From contig QWQG01000114.1 of the NCBI GenBank assembly GCA_003670925.1, forward strand, positions 1 through 44,817: a DNA stretch of 44,817 bases, written 5' to 3'. This document shows, piece by piece, positions 6,636-15,795 of this stretch. The position numbers and the translations under genes are program-made. Each line of letters starts with the position of its first letter. The stretch's first letter is position 1. The notes under the pieces were generated by a model. The model was not told where the DNA came from. It did no database searches and was given only the letters and a program-made list of their open reading frames with translations. This DNA is from Planctomycetota bacterium. GTDB taxonomy: Bacteria; Planctomycetota; Planctomycetia; Planctomycetales; Planctomycetaceae.

Positions 6636-8489
6636 ATGACCATTAAAGTTCGCTGCAAAGCCTGCGAAACCGTTCTGAATGTGTCCGATCAGGCCGCAGG
6701 AAAAGTCGTAAAATGCAAGCAGTGCGGAGAACGTGTCCGCGTGCCGGTGCCGAAAGGTGATCGTGCTGCTAGCAAGACGCGCCCGTCCGAAGTGGAACAA
6801 GCCGAGAGCAATTCTGGCGACGCGCTTGAAAGTCTTGACCTGCGAAGCATGGAAGACACCAAACGCAAAGTGTGTCCAGGATGTGCAAAACCTGTCGATT
6901 TCGATGCAGTTGAATGTCCGAAGTGTGGTGTTACGATCGCGACCGGTGCGTTGAGCGAGCGGCAGCGGATCAGGTACGAACGCAAGGGACCACCCCCGGA
7001 AGAATTTTACAAAGCTATCTGGAGCAACGGCTGGAAGTTTCTGAAGAAGCATTGGGGCTATGGTGTTCGCACGGCGATGATCTGGTCAATGACTTTGTCC
7101 ATGTCGTTGACGTGTCTGTATTCGTTAAACTACTACGTCAAAGCCCGGACTGCCGAACTTCAGGACAGTGCAAAAGCTGACATTACCAACATCTCGATCA
7201 GCGGTAACGTACTGAAAGTGATTGTCCCGAAAGAAAAGGGATCCAAAGTCGTTTATGACAACACCTACTACACTGCAGCCGGGAGTACCATCGTCCTGCG
7301 TGCGCCGCACGTGCAACCGTGGTTCGAGCCGCCGTCGGCGTTTTGGATTTTTCTGACGGTGGTGTTCCAGTTGGGTTTTGGGGGCTGGGCTTGGACGCTG
7401 GCGATCACGATTACAAAACTGACAATGGCCGGCGAAAAACGCATCAAGCGATTCCCCGTGGACTTCTTCGGTAATCTCACGATGGGCTTTCGTTTTTACG
7501 TCTGGCCGGCACTACTCCTGACGCCATTCCTTTGGATTTCAGGCGTTGTCGGAGTCTTCAGTCCGATTGCTTCTGGCATTGTCACGGGGGTCCTGATGCT
7601 GATTCCGCTGCTAGTGCTGCCAGCCGCGGTGATTCATATGACCCAGAATTACCAGTATCGCGGATGGCTCTTGTGGTGGATGGCCAAGGATTTTTTCAAG
7701 ACCATCGGACCGTCTATGTACATCTTTATGCTTAACATCTTTATGGTCTTCCTAGTTCCACTTGGTGTGGCCATCACAATGCTGGTGGCAGGTCGCCAGA
7801 TTATCGCATCGCTCATGGCGCGTGAAGCCGCGTTTCTGCTTTGGGCAAAAGCCAACATCATGGACATGGGGGAAGGTAACTTTCAGTTTTTGTTTTATCA
7901 GATGCCGCTGGTCTTCACGTTCTGTTTCTTGGTGTTCTTCATCATCTGCGGCCTCATGTCGTTTCCTGCAGTCTTCATGATGCGTGTGGTCGGATTGTAT
8001 GGTGTCTACTTTAAGCCCGATCTTTCATTGGTGAATGAGTTTCCAGATTTGGAATCCGCTGGCTTCGGGCCGCGTTTCTTGGCATTTCAGATTGATATGA
8101 TTATCGTGTCGATGCTGACTTGTGTGGGCGCATTCATCGGCACGCTGTTTGGTCTGCTCTTTACCTTCTATGGCTGGTCCGCAGCTGGCGTGCTGCAAGT
8201 AATTGTCCAAATAGGCGTGTCGCTGCTGCTGTCGGGATTCTACTTCGCATCCATGGAAGCCGGGGCTTCGCGCGCCACGCTGGGAAAAGCGAGTATTGGA
8301 CTGATGGCCCTGCGGGATGACAACAAACCTATGGCACGCCAGCAGGCATTCAGTCGGACAGCCTCGGCGTTTGTCACCTATCTGACCCTGAACATCGGGT
8401 TCCTCATGTGCTTCTTTAGAGCGGACAAGAAAGCATTGCACGATTTAATGAGCAAGTCCAAGGTTGTGTGGCGCGGGGAAGAAAATTAA
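6636..8489 (+). CDS. Zinc-ribbon multi-pass membrane protein with C-terminal RDD domain
   Basis: The 617-residue protein begins with a Cys-x2-Cys...Cys-x2-Cys zinc ribbon (CKAC at about 8-11, CKQC at 28-31) of the MJ0042-like type common at planctomycete N-termini, and a second one at about 80-98 (CPGC, CPKC). A soluble linker leads to about six to eight hydrophobic helices between residues 145 and 460. The last 130 residues form an RDD domain: 'GFGPRFLAFQIDMIIVSML', two more helices, and the end motif in which Ala-Leu-His-Asp-Leu-Met-Ser-Lys is followed by Val-Val-Trp. RDD proteins are membrane proteins, some proposed to transport ions or compatible solutes; no substrate can be read here. 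The N-terminal ribbons may be structural or sense metal. The start ATG is well placed and a single gene is likely. Confidence 0.85.
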   Translation: MTIKVRCKACETVLNVSDQAAGKVVKCKQCGERVRVPVPKGDRAASKTRPSEVEQAESNSGDALESLDLRSMEDTKRKVCPGCAKPVDFDAVECPKCGVTIATGALSERQRIRYERKGPPPEEFYKAIWSNGWKFLKKHWGYGVRTAMIWSMTLSMSLTCLYSLNYYVKARTAELQDSAKADITNISISGNVLKVIVPKEKGSKVVYDNTYYTAAGSTIVLRAPHVQPWFEPPSAFWIFLTVVFQLGFGGWAWTLAITITKLTMAGEKRIKRFPVDFFGNLTMGFRFYVWPALLLTPFLWISGVVGVFSPIASGIVTGVLMLIPLLVLPAAVIHMTQNYQYRGWLLWWMAKDFFKTIGPSMYIFMLNIFMVFLVPLGVAITMLVAGRQIIASLMAREAAFLLWAKANIMDMGEGNFQFLFYQMPLVFTFCFLVFFIICGLMSFPAVFMMRVVGLYGVYFKPDLSLVNEFPDLESAGFGPRFLAFQIDMIIVSMLTCVGAFIGTLFGLLFTFYGWSAAGVLQVIVQIGVSLLLSGFYFASMEAGASRATLGKASIGLMALRDDNKPMARQQAFSRTASAFVTYLTLNIGFLMCFFRADKKALHDLMSKSKVVWRGEEN

Positions 8490-8806
8490 GGCGTTGCCTA
8501 GGATGCCCATTCGTATCCGTCGTATCACCGACCAATTCTTGCCCCGATAAAATGCGTCGCACAAGAGTCAATCCTTGGTGGAGGATTCTCTCGTGAATCA
8601 CTCAGACATCGACGCAACTACGATCCTTAGGGATCCTCGGCAGCAAGTTCGGGATAAATTTGAGACTCAAGTTTTTTCCCTATGAATGGCTGCGGTCGCG
8701 TGTTATCAGTGGGATGCGTAGGCCAGACCATTTTAAGTTTTGAACGTTGGTCGAAGTACCCAGCTTGTGACGTAATGAATCGCCCCTTAAGAGCCAATAA
8801 AGATAC
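8490..8806. other. Intergenic region before the exosortase gene
   Basis: Apart from the possible 30-codon reading frame listed separately, I see no gene, strong hairpin with a T-run or clear promoter in these 317 bases. Confidence 0.4.
8593..8685 (+). CDS. Possible small protein or gene remnant, 30 residues
   Basis: A GTG at 8593 is preceded by GGTGGAGG about nine bases upstream, a good ribosome site in an otherwise empty spacer. The frame encodes MNHSDIDATTILRDPRQQVR and ten more residues before a TGA. The peptide is hydrophilic with no signal or membrane segment. It may be a real small protein, a leader for the exosortase gene, or the surviving N-terminus of a lost gene. Only the ribosome site supports it. 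Confidence 0.25.
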   Translation: MNHSDIDATTILRDPRQQVRDKFETQVFSL

Positions 8807-11800
8807 GTGGAAATGTCAGCAGAAAAATCGCTAATGCTCGTAAATTCTCGCCGGCGAAGTTTTTTGCTTGGAGGTTTGTTAGTCCTTCATTTGCCGCTTT
8901 TGATCACCTATTTTTGGATTTTATGGAAACAGACTCACTATCAATTTTTCCCTTTTGCGATCGGGGCATTTTGGTGGCTGCTGGCTACGCGCCGGAGCAG
9001 CGATCCTGAACGATGGACGTGGCCGACCAAGATTTTAATCGCCGCTGATCTCGTCTGTCTTGTTGCGGGATTCGGCATGAATTCGCCATGGCTAGCGGCT
9101 GTGGGACTAACGCTGGGGCTCACAGCTTTCAGCATGGCCAATCGTGATGCGGGATACAATCGCCGTCTGACGTACCTAGGTTTGCTGCCGCTGCTCGTGG
9201 TACGCTTGCCGCTGCAGTACGATCTGCAGGCGATCAACTGGTTGCAACGAGTCACCACATCCGTCGCCAGCAAGATTCTGCATCAGATGGGTCTATTGCA
9301 TTATCGGGAAGGCACTGTGCTGCAGTTTCCCGGCAAGACTTTCATGGTGGCAGAAGCGTGCAGCGGCGTGCAGTCCCTGTTTACCATCCTGTTTCTGGCG
9401 GCATTGGTGATCTGTCTGAAGCGACGATCGATCATCCATGGTGCAGCGCTCTTAGCGTCAGGAGCTTTCTTTGCCGGGCTTATGAACACCACACGCGTGA
9501 TAACAATTACTGTCGCTTGGGAACGCTATGCAACGGATTGGACGAGCGGCATGTCGCATGATGTCTTGGGTTATGCGTGTTTGGCGATGGCCGCGATGTT
9601 GTTGCTAAGTGCGGATGCGTTTCTGGGACTTATCACAGATTCGGTGCCGGACATCGCAAAGCCCGGAAAGATTACGTGGGATTTCCTGAATCCAATTACT
9701 CCATGGTGGAATCACTTGGTGACTGTGATTCCGATTTCGGAACCCGGACGAGCCATCACGTCGGCTGCAGCAGGCAACGCGCTGCCGCTCAACGTAACAA
9801 CAGTAAACGACAGTCGCATTAAACCTCCATCGTCTTTGCTCCGAAAGCGAAAAGTGTGGTTTGACTTTGTCTTCAGCTGGTTGAATTGCTGGCGTCAATC
9901 CCGAACGTATCATCAATTTCTAGCGGGTATGCCATTCATAGTGGTGGCGGTCGGTGGCGCTGTGTTGGCAGTCTGGTTGAAAGAAGCCTCCGTTGACCCT
10001 TTGATCCTTCGTTATGAAAAGGCGTACAACGCAGCCGTCCAATCTTCAGATGTCGTACGTCAGGAAACGTTCATACGCGCCTTGGATAGTTTGCGACCGG
10101 ACGCACCAGAATATCGATTTCGGCTCGCCCAATTCATGCTGCGGCAAAATCGCATGAATGAGGCACTGAGTGAGATGCTGCGTCTGACGCCCGACTCAAC
10201 CTTCGGTTATGTTGACGCCCGCATCTGGCTCGCGAAACAAGCCCTGCAGCCGAAACCGCTGAAGCCGATGACGATGGATGAAGTTGAAACTCAACTGAAG
10301 ACTGTCCTCAGTCAACTTCCGCAGCACGTCGAAGCCCATCAAATCCTCGCACAGGTGTATCTGGAACGCCAAGAATGGAAACTGGCGGAGCAGCACCTGA
10401 TCGAAGTGGCTCATATTCAGCCGGAACAGAATCTCGCCCTAGCCAGACTCAAGAAATTACTCAAACGCACCCCGGAAGATATTGATGTGACGGCACAACT
10501 CGCTGTCAAAGCCTTGACGAAACAACTGGATGAGGATCGCACGAACCCTGAAATCCGAATAGCTCTGGCGGAAGCTTTAACGCTTGTCGGAAAAGACGGA
10601 GAGGCTCGTGAGATTTTAGTTTCAGGAGAAGTACAGCAAGATGATCCCGCGATCCGAACGGCGCTCAGTAATTTTGATCTGTTTCAAGTCGATCGCCGCC
10701 TAACTGCCTCGCCGCTCAATCGTGATACGTCGACCCCTGTCGTGCTGCAGGTGCTGACGCGTGACCCGGGTAATGTAAATGGGGTGCAACATTTGATGAC
10801 GTTGCACAGGATGGGCGCGGACGTTTCCCCTGATGCCATTCAAACGACTTTAGATCACTGGCAGAAAACTGTCGCTGAAGATCCGGACGAAATAGAATCG
10901 CGAGTAATCCTAAGCCAACTACTGGCCGTGGTAGGTGATTTTTCAGGAGCATCCGAGGCACTTCGTCCGACAATTTCCGATCGCCCGGAATTTCGTCTAT
11001 TCCTTGCAGACTGGCTGACGAAAAGTGGTCAACCCGACGAGGCCCGGACTTTGAGAGACGCGGTGTTGCAGGAGTCCCGCAGCAAACTCGAGGAAAACCC
11101 AAAAGATGTCCAACAGGTGGCACGCATGGCAAGGGCGCAACTGGCTCTGGGACAGATTGAAGAGGCAAAAAATCTGCTCGCCACGTTTGCCGAGGATCCC
11201 ACGAAGAACGGCATCCCGGCAGAGCCGGAACTGGCGTCTTTATATGGCCAAGCCTGTCTCGCAGGATTTGACAAATTGACCGGCTATACGAACGATCGAA
11301 GAAAGACGGCCGAGTTCATCTTTGCGGAATCTTCTGCCAGTCTCGCACCCGATGTGCTACTGCAACTTCTGCAGGATGCGGTTGGTTGCAACGCCACAAC
11401 CAATGAGGCGATCGATCGGATTGCGCGGCTCAGCCTCAGTTCGCATCCGGCGGCTTTGGGGGCCGAAGAGTTGGTACGTCGACTGCGTTTGGAAGGCGCG
11501 CAGGGATCACAGGTCCTGAATCTGCTAGGCATGCACGCCATGGTCATGCAGCGTTTCGACAAAGCGACGACTTGGCTGGAACTGGCCAACGCCCAGACGC
11601 GCGGGAAAGAGCCTATGATTCTCAATAACCTTGCGTTGGCGATTCTCCGCGACACTGTGGCGGAAGGTGATAAGTTCGATCGAGCCCTGCAGTTGGCGAA
11701 CCAAACACTTGTCATTTTGCCGGATCATCCAGATGTACTTTCGACGCGAGGCGAGATCTACGTGGCCATGAAAAGCTGGCAAGATGCCGTTGCTGACTTA

Positions 11801-11944
11801 ACGGAGTCTCTAAAATTTCGCAAAAACAGTGCCGAACTGCATCGCCTTCTAGAGACGGCCTACACGGGCCTGCCTGATCCTCAAATGGCCGAAGAACATC
11901 GCCAGCGGGCGATCGAGTTGGAAGCCGCGCTGGTGGCTCACTGA
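8807..11944 (+). CDS. Exosortase (XrtU-like) fused to a large TPR region
   Basis: The first 280 residues are a polytopic exosortase. Numbering from the GTG at 8807, the catalytic triad is Cys185 in Glu-Ala-Cys-Ser-Gly-Val-Gln-Ser, Arg230 in Asn-Thr-Thr-Arg-Val, and His251 in Met-Ser-His-Asp-Val-Leu-Gly-Tyr. Exosortases cut C-terminal PEP-CTERM-like sorting signals at the inner membrane. One more transmembrane helix lies at about 374-391, and residues 400-1045 are a string of TPR-like helical repeats, presumably periplasmic or cytoplasmic docking surface. No EpsI domain is fused. An ATG at 8813 is an alternative start; neither start has a strong ribosome site. No protein with an obvious PEP-CTERM tail is seen in the window. 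The XrtU label is from memory of planctomycete exosortases and needs a profile search. Confidence 0.88.
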   Translation: MEMSAEKSLMLVNSRRRSFLLGGLLVLHLPLLITYFWILWKQTHYQFFPFAIGAFWWLLATRRSSDPERWTWPTKILIAADLVCLVAGFGMNSPWLAAVGLTLGLTAFSMANRDAGYNRRLTYLGLLPLLVVRLPLQYDLQAINWLQRVTTSVASKILHQMGLLHYREGTVLQFPGKTFMVAEACSGVQSLFTILFLAALVICLKRRSIIHGAALLASGAFFAGLMNTTRVITITVAWERYATDWTSGMSHDVLGYACLAMAAMLLLSADAFLGLITDSVPDIAKPGKITWDFLNPITPWWNHLVTVIPISEPGRAITSAAAGNALPLNVTTVNDSRIKPPSSLLRKRKVWFDFVFSWLNCWRQSRTYHQFLAGMPFIVVAVGGAVLAVWLKEASVDPLILRYEKAYNAAVQSSDVVRQETFIRALDSLRPDAPEYRFRLAQFMLRQNRMNEALSEMLRLTPDSTFGYVDARIWLAKQALQPKPLKPMTMDEVETQLKTVLSQLPQHVEAHQILAQVYLERQEWKLAEQHLIEVAHIQPEQNLALARLKKLLKRTPEDIDVTAQLAVKALTKQLDEDRTNPEIRIALAEALTLVGKDGEAREILVSGEVQQDDPAIRTALSNFDLFQVDRRLTASPLNRDTSTPVVLQVLTRDPGNVNGVQHLMTLHRMGADVSPDAIQTTLDHWQKTVAEDPDEIESRVILSQLLAVVGDFSGASEALRPTISDRPEFRLFLADWLTKSGQPDEARTLRDAVLQESRSKLEENPKDVQQVARMARAQLALGQIEEAKNLLATFAEDPTKNGIPAEPELASLYGQACLAGFDKLTGYTNDRRKTAEFIFAESSASLAPDVLLQLLQDAVGCNATTNEAIDRIARLSLSSHPAALGAEELVRRLRLEGAQGSQVLNLLGMHAMVMQRFDKATTWLELANAQTRGKEPMILNNLALAILRDTVAEGDKFDRALQLANQTLVILPDHPDVLSTRGEIYVAMKSWQDAVADLTESLKFRKNSAELHRLLETAYTGLPDPQMAEEHRQRAIELEAALVAH

Positions 11945-12073
11945 ATTCGCCCGCTGGTGACTGCTCACGCGGCACCAGCAACGGGTGAACGGGACTCGGC
12001 AATTCAAGGCAACACCACGGTCGCGGCAGCAGTCGGCAGTAGAAATCGTAGCATGATGGCCAAAATTAAGGGC

Positions 12074-12117
12074 TCCGTCTCGAAAACTGAAGATGCGTTG
12101 TGGGACGGATTTTTTTT
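12074..12117 (+). terminator. Probable Rho-independent terminator after the exosortase-TPR gene
   Basis: TCCGTCTC at 12074-12081 pairs with GGGACGGA at 12102-12109 (one G-U pair) and is followed at once by eight T residues at 12110-12117. The 20-base loop is long, which lowers confidence. It lies about 130 bases after the exosortase stop, just before the convergent SulP gene ends. Confidence 0.5.
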
Positions 12118-12126
12118 CCGCGATGT

Positions 12127-14124
12127 CTAATTCGGAGTTGTTCTTGTTGGCAATGCTTGGTCTGCTTGTCTGGGACGATTCGTTTGAAATTTCGAGTGCA
12201 GAGAGTGCCAGTCGATCGTTAGTTGACCACCGGTGGCAGCGTGTTGGCGGGACCAGTTCTGCAGGAGCTCCATGCAGGCGCGGTCAATGTAATCCATTTC
12301 ACTGACATCGATATGTAAGTCCGCTCCGGCATCGACTTTCTCAAGGCGCGAGGCCAGTTTCGGCAGCCGAATAAATGTGGCAGCTCCGACGAGTTTGATT
12401 GTGGTTCGACGTTTATCGATCGAGCCATCGTTTGTCACATGGACATCCAACTGTGAAAACCGAGCCAGCAGTTTCACGGCTGAGAGCACGATCCCGGTCA
12501 CGACACCAGTCAACAAATCTTCCGTCACAATCACGAGCATTGTGGTCAGGAAGATGGCAGCTTCGATGCGATTCTCTTTCCAAAGCTGAATCATGCCCTT
12601 GATGTCAATCAGACGAAACCCCGTGTAGACCAAAATCCCCGCCAACGCCGAGGTCGGAATCATCCTGAGGACGGGTACCAGAGCCACCGAGAATAACAAC
12701 AGCCACACACCGTGCAGAATTGTGGACAGTCGGGTTTTTCCACCGGCCTGAACATTTGCCGCACTGCGAACGATCACACCGGTCATGGGCAGGACTCCCA
12801 GACAGCCACACACAATATTGCCCATACCCTGAGCAGACAATTCTTTATCGTATTGAGTTCGTGGGCCTCGATGCATCTGATCAACCGCCGTCGCGCAAAG
12901 GAGAGTTTCTGCACTGGCCACAATCGCCAAGACCATTCCGGAAACAAGCAATACACGAATCGGCGATTCAGCGAGGACGGCAAACGAAGGGAGCGTTAGG
13001 CCACTCAGGAGATTGTCTGGCACATCGACGTAGAGAATCGGAATCTGAAACACCTGGGCCGCCAGAGTCGCAAGGACGATGGCAAGCAAGGGAGCAGGAA
13101 TCAGCTTCATCCGGCCTTTCGCTACGAACTGCCACGCAAAGATCACGATGACTGCCAGCAATCCGATTTTTCCGGCCCAAGCATGACTCTTCAGACTGGC
13201 CGTCAAAATATCGAGAGACAGGGCAGCCTCTTTTTGGCTACGAGAAATAATTTCGGCATTGTCCGACGACATGTTCAAGGAGGCTGCTGCAAGGTGGCTA
13301 TCGGCTGCCATCAGCAGTTCATTAAGCTTCTCCGCCGTAGGCCCGCCATTCGAGATCAGCGGCGACTCATTCGCCGACCTCGTGATGGCTTTGAGTTCAT
13401 CTGAAATGCTTTGTTGCTCCTTGACCCATGGCTGCAGAGTGTCGGTCATTGATTTCGTGGGCTGAGCAGCGGCGGCCACCGAACCTTCGTCGGCAGGCGC
13501 CGTCATTCGCAGGAGGGCTCGGTCGATGCTGCCTCGAAGCGTTCGCTGCCGCCCGCCCAGTGCGTTGAAACGACTGAGGAGATCGATGCGGGATGTGCGG
13601 ATGTCGGCACTGTCCAAGGTTGGCAGTGCGATTCCCTTGACCAGACTTTCGGGAATCGCAGCGATGTTCTTCAGTGCGTTTTCGCGAGGACGTTCATCGA
13701 CCAGAACATGAATTTGTCCACAGAGAATGAGGACACCGATTCCGGAAAGCATTCCGTGAATCACAGCAGGTGAGACAGCGCGAAACCACTGACCCAAGCG
13801 AAAGATTCCCGCGACAAGCTGAAGGATACCGGCAAACAACACCGCCAAACCAAACGCATTCATGCCGTTTTGGCGAATCATCTCACCACAGATCACGGTC
13901 AAGCCAGCGGCGGGTCCGCTGACTTGCAGTGGCGAGCCCGCGAATGTTCCCACCAGCAAGCCGCCGACAATGCCCGTCACAAGGCCTGCTGCAACCGGAG
14001 CACCGCTGGCTAAGGCAATACCCATGCACAATGGCAGAGCAACAAGAAACACAACAAGCGAAGCCAGTAAGTCCTGTTGCCATGTTGATTGAACAGGGTT
14101 CGAGTCATTAGATGCGGTTTTCAT
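12127..14124 (-). CDS. SulP-family anion transporter with STAS domain and a large loop insertion
   Basis: The 665-residue protein has the SulP transmembrane core: 'ASLVVFLVALPLCMGIALASG', then Val-Gly-Thr-Phe-Ala-Gly-Ser-Pro-Leu-Gln-Val-Ser-Gly-Pro-Ala-Ala-Gly-Leu, and 'RTQYDKELSAQGMGNIVCG' near residue 430. The last 110 residues are a STAS domain ('HIDVSEMDYIDRACMELL'). SulP carriers move sulfate, bicarbonate or other anions; being the last gene of a DAB operon argues for bicarbonate, as with BicA-type members, but this is inference. Residues about 143-318 form a hydrophilic helical insertion between membrane helices that ordinary SulP proteins lack. Gap to the upstream antiporter gene is 84 bases, same strand. 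Confidence 0.92.
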   Translation of the reverse strand: MKTASNDSNPVQSTWQQDLLASLVVFLVALPLCMGIALASGAPVAAGLVTGIVGGLLVGTFAGSPLQVSGPAAGLTVICGEMIRQNGMNAFGLAVLFAGILQLVAGIFRLGQWFRAVSPAVIHGMLSGIGVLILCGQIHVLVDERPRENALKNIAAIPESLVKGIALPTLDSADIRTSRIDLLSRFNALGGRQRTLRGSIDRALLRMTAPADEGSVAAAAQPTKSMTDTLQPWVKEQQSISDELKAITRSANESPLISNGGPTAEKLNELLMAADSHLAAASLNMSSDNAEIISRSQKEAALSLDILTASLKSHAWAGKIGLLAVIVIFAWQFVAKGRMKLIPAPLLAIVLATLAAQVFQIPILYVDVPDNLLSGLTLPSFAVLAESPIRVLLVSGMVLAIVASAETLLCATAVDQMHRGPRTQYDKELSAQGMGNIVCGCLGVLPMTGVIVRSAANVQAGGKTRLSTILHGVWLLLFSVALVPVLRMIPTSALAGILVYTGFRLIDIKGMIQLWKENRIEAAIFLTTMLVIVTEDLLTGVVTGIVLSAVKLLARFSQLDVHVTNDGSIDKRRTTIKLVGAATFIRLPKLASRLEKVDAGADLHIDVSEMDYIDRACMELLQNWSRQHAATGGQLTIDWHSLHSKFQTNRPRQADQALPTRTTPN

Positions 14125-14208
14125 AATTGTTGACCTGTAATGTGAAATTCCGGGTGGACGAATCTGGTTGTGTTCGAAAAATGACGGGGATTTAATACGT
14201 GCCCGGAA

Positions 14209-15717
14209 TCAATCCGGAGGAGCCGCGCTGTCATTGCCGCTTTTAGACTTTCGTTCAGGAACTGCTTTTGGTGCCGCTTCTTCATTGATCATTTCCGGCG
14301 ACGTGTCATCCGGTTCAATGACCAGTTGCGGGTTCATTCTGCGGTCAAGCAGTTCCTGGGCGGCATGATGTCGAGAGGCCACGCCTGGTTGTGGCCACAA
14401 ACCACCACCCAGCACAAGAAACGTGAGCACCAGCACGGCAAATCTTTCAGACGGACGAGACCGCAGGATGGCGGTGGTCTGAAAACGGCGTCCTGTGAAG
14501 ATCCGGAAATAGGCCCGCATAATGGCGATCCCGTTTAATGTAGCGGCCAGAAGTACGGCTAACCCTACAAATGGAAACACGCCGACCGCGCCTTCAATCA
14601 GCAATTCCATCCCGACAAAGCCGAGCGTCCCCGGAAAACCAATCGACGCCAGTCCGGTGAGCAGAAACAGACCTGCCAAAGTCGGAGTGTGTTCATAGAG
14701 GCCGTGATATCGATCGAGGCTTAGACGCCCGACGCGGGCTTCGACAGATCGCAGTGTCAGCCCAAATCCACCCAGTGAAATACCGACTGAAATCCAGACA
14801 CACAGCGCTCCTGTCAAACCGATCGTATCAACAATTTCCAGACCGGAAAGCACCAGCGAAGCATGACTCAGAAACAGATAACAGAAAAATCGCCGCGCGT
14901 CTTTCTGCACGGTAGCCATCCCGGCTGCGTAAACCGCCGTAGTGAGTGACAGCACGGCGATACTTCGCATGGCCCACTCAGGTCCAAACGGCAGCACAAG
15001 GTGCATTACCGCGTAGGCCCCCGTCATGGGTGCGACAAACAGCAATGCCGTGCCAAAGGACGCATGCTCAAACAGGTCCGTCATCCAGCAATGCACGGGG
15101 ACGACTCCCGCCCGCAGCAACACTGCGACAGTCAGCAGCGCGGCAGGCAGCAACTCAGCACTCTGCGGCCCCGCCGTGTCATCAATCAAACTCCAGCCAA
15201 GCACCAACAGGGCAATGGAGAGTCCCATGTGCAGAGTAAAGATTCTGGTCGAGGCTCCACGACGTCGAAGTTCAAACCAAGGCGGTACGCAGGCCAGTGA
15301 CAGCAACGTAATGATCATCCAAGGACTGTGACAACTGAGTGTGGCGAGCACGATCGCTTCAGAGATCAGCGTCATACCGAACGAGAATCGTCCGAGTTTT
15401 GTCCGGAGTGTCGAAACAATTGTCATTAGATACAGCAAGGCCGACAACGGGAGCAGCGGCGCGCTCAATCTGTCAATCACGAAGTAGTCATGCCCTAAGA
15501 TTCGCTGAATGATGTCCCAATGGTCATGCGCCTGCCACGTATCCATGCCGGTAAAGTCGTACCATTCGCCGCCAGTGAACAGCAGTGTGAGCGAACTTAC
15601 CACGATTGCCACGCGTTGCGCAGCCTGCTGGCTCGGCAGAATCGCGCAGGCCATGGCGCCGATCACTGGCAGCAGGATCGAAAATTCAAGCCAAGGAAAG
15701 TGAAGTTCCGGAATCAT
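14209..15717 (-). CDS. NuoM-like proton-antiporter membrane subunit (second DabB-like protein)
   Basis: This 502-residue polytopic protein belongs to the proton-conducting membrane transporter family (complex I NuoL/M/N and Mrp type). Recognisable parts are the N-terminal '[13 protein letters not shown]', the central '[20 protein letters not shown]' segment that corresponds to His-x-Trp-Leu-Pro-Asp-Ala in NuoM, and about thirteen hydrophobic helices. The usual Lys of the central helix is not evident there. The C-terminal 45 residues are polar. It follows the NuoL-like gene by 78 bases and precedes SulP, so it probably works with DabA, coupling cation flow to bicarbonate capture. The start is 5 bases downstream (minus strand) of a heptamer array, which leaves no room for a normal Shine-Dalgarno site. 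Confidence 0.88.
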   Translation of the reverse strand: MIPELHFPWLEFSILLPVIGAMACAILPSQQAAQRVAIVVSSLTLLFTGGEWYDFTGMDTWQAHDHWDIIQRILGHDYFVIDRLSAPLLPLSALLYLMTIVSTLRTKLGRFSFGMTLISEAIVLATLSCHSPWMIITLLSLACVPPWFELRRRGASTRIFTLHMGLSIALLVLGWSLIDDTAGPQSAELLPAALLTVAVLLRAGVVPVHCWMTDLFEHASFGTALLFVAPMTGAYAVMHLVLPFGPEWAMRSIAVLSLTTAVYAAGMATVQKDARRFFCYLFLSHASLVLSGLEIVDTIGLTGALCVWISVGISLGGFGLTLRSVEARVGRLSLDRYHGLYEHTPTLAGLFLLTGLASIGFPGTLGFVGMELLIEGAVGVFPFVGLAVLLAATLNGIAIMRAYFRIFTGRRFQTTAILRSRPSERFAVLVLTFLVLGGGLWPQPGVASRHHAAQELLDRRMNPQLVIEPDDTSPEMINEEAAPKAVPERKSKSGNDSAAPPD

Positions 15718-15722
15718 AATCG

Positions 15723-15764
15723 TTTTCAGTTTTCAGTTTTCAGTTGGCAGTTGGCAGTTGGCAG
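15723..15764 (-). repeat. Compound heptamer array, 3 + 3 copies
   Basis: Read on the plus strand, three TTTTCAG units (15723-15743) are followed by three TTGGCAG units (15744-15764), all perfect, with no spacer. The array ends 5 bases upstream of the start codon of the NuoM-like gene on the minus strand, so it occupies the leader and ribosome-site position. The two unit types differ at two of seven positions, suggesting one arose from the other and then expanded. Confidence 0.95.
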
Positions 15765-15795
15765 AGAGACGATGCGCGTTCAAGGCCAAAATCCT

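Noticed and set aside
11950-11974. Hairpin just after the exosortase stop as terminator
   Set aside because: GCTGGTG and CACCAGC pair around a 13-base loop, but no T-run follows; the better terminator candidate is at 12074-12117.
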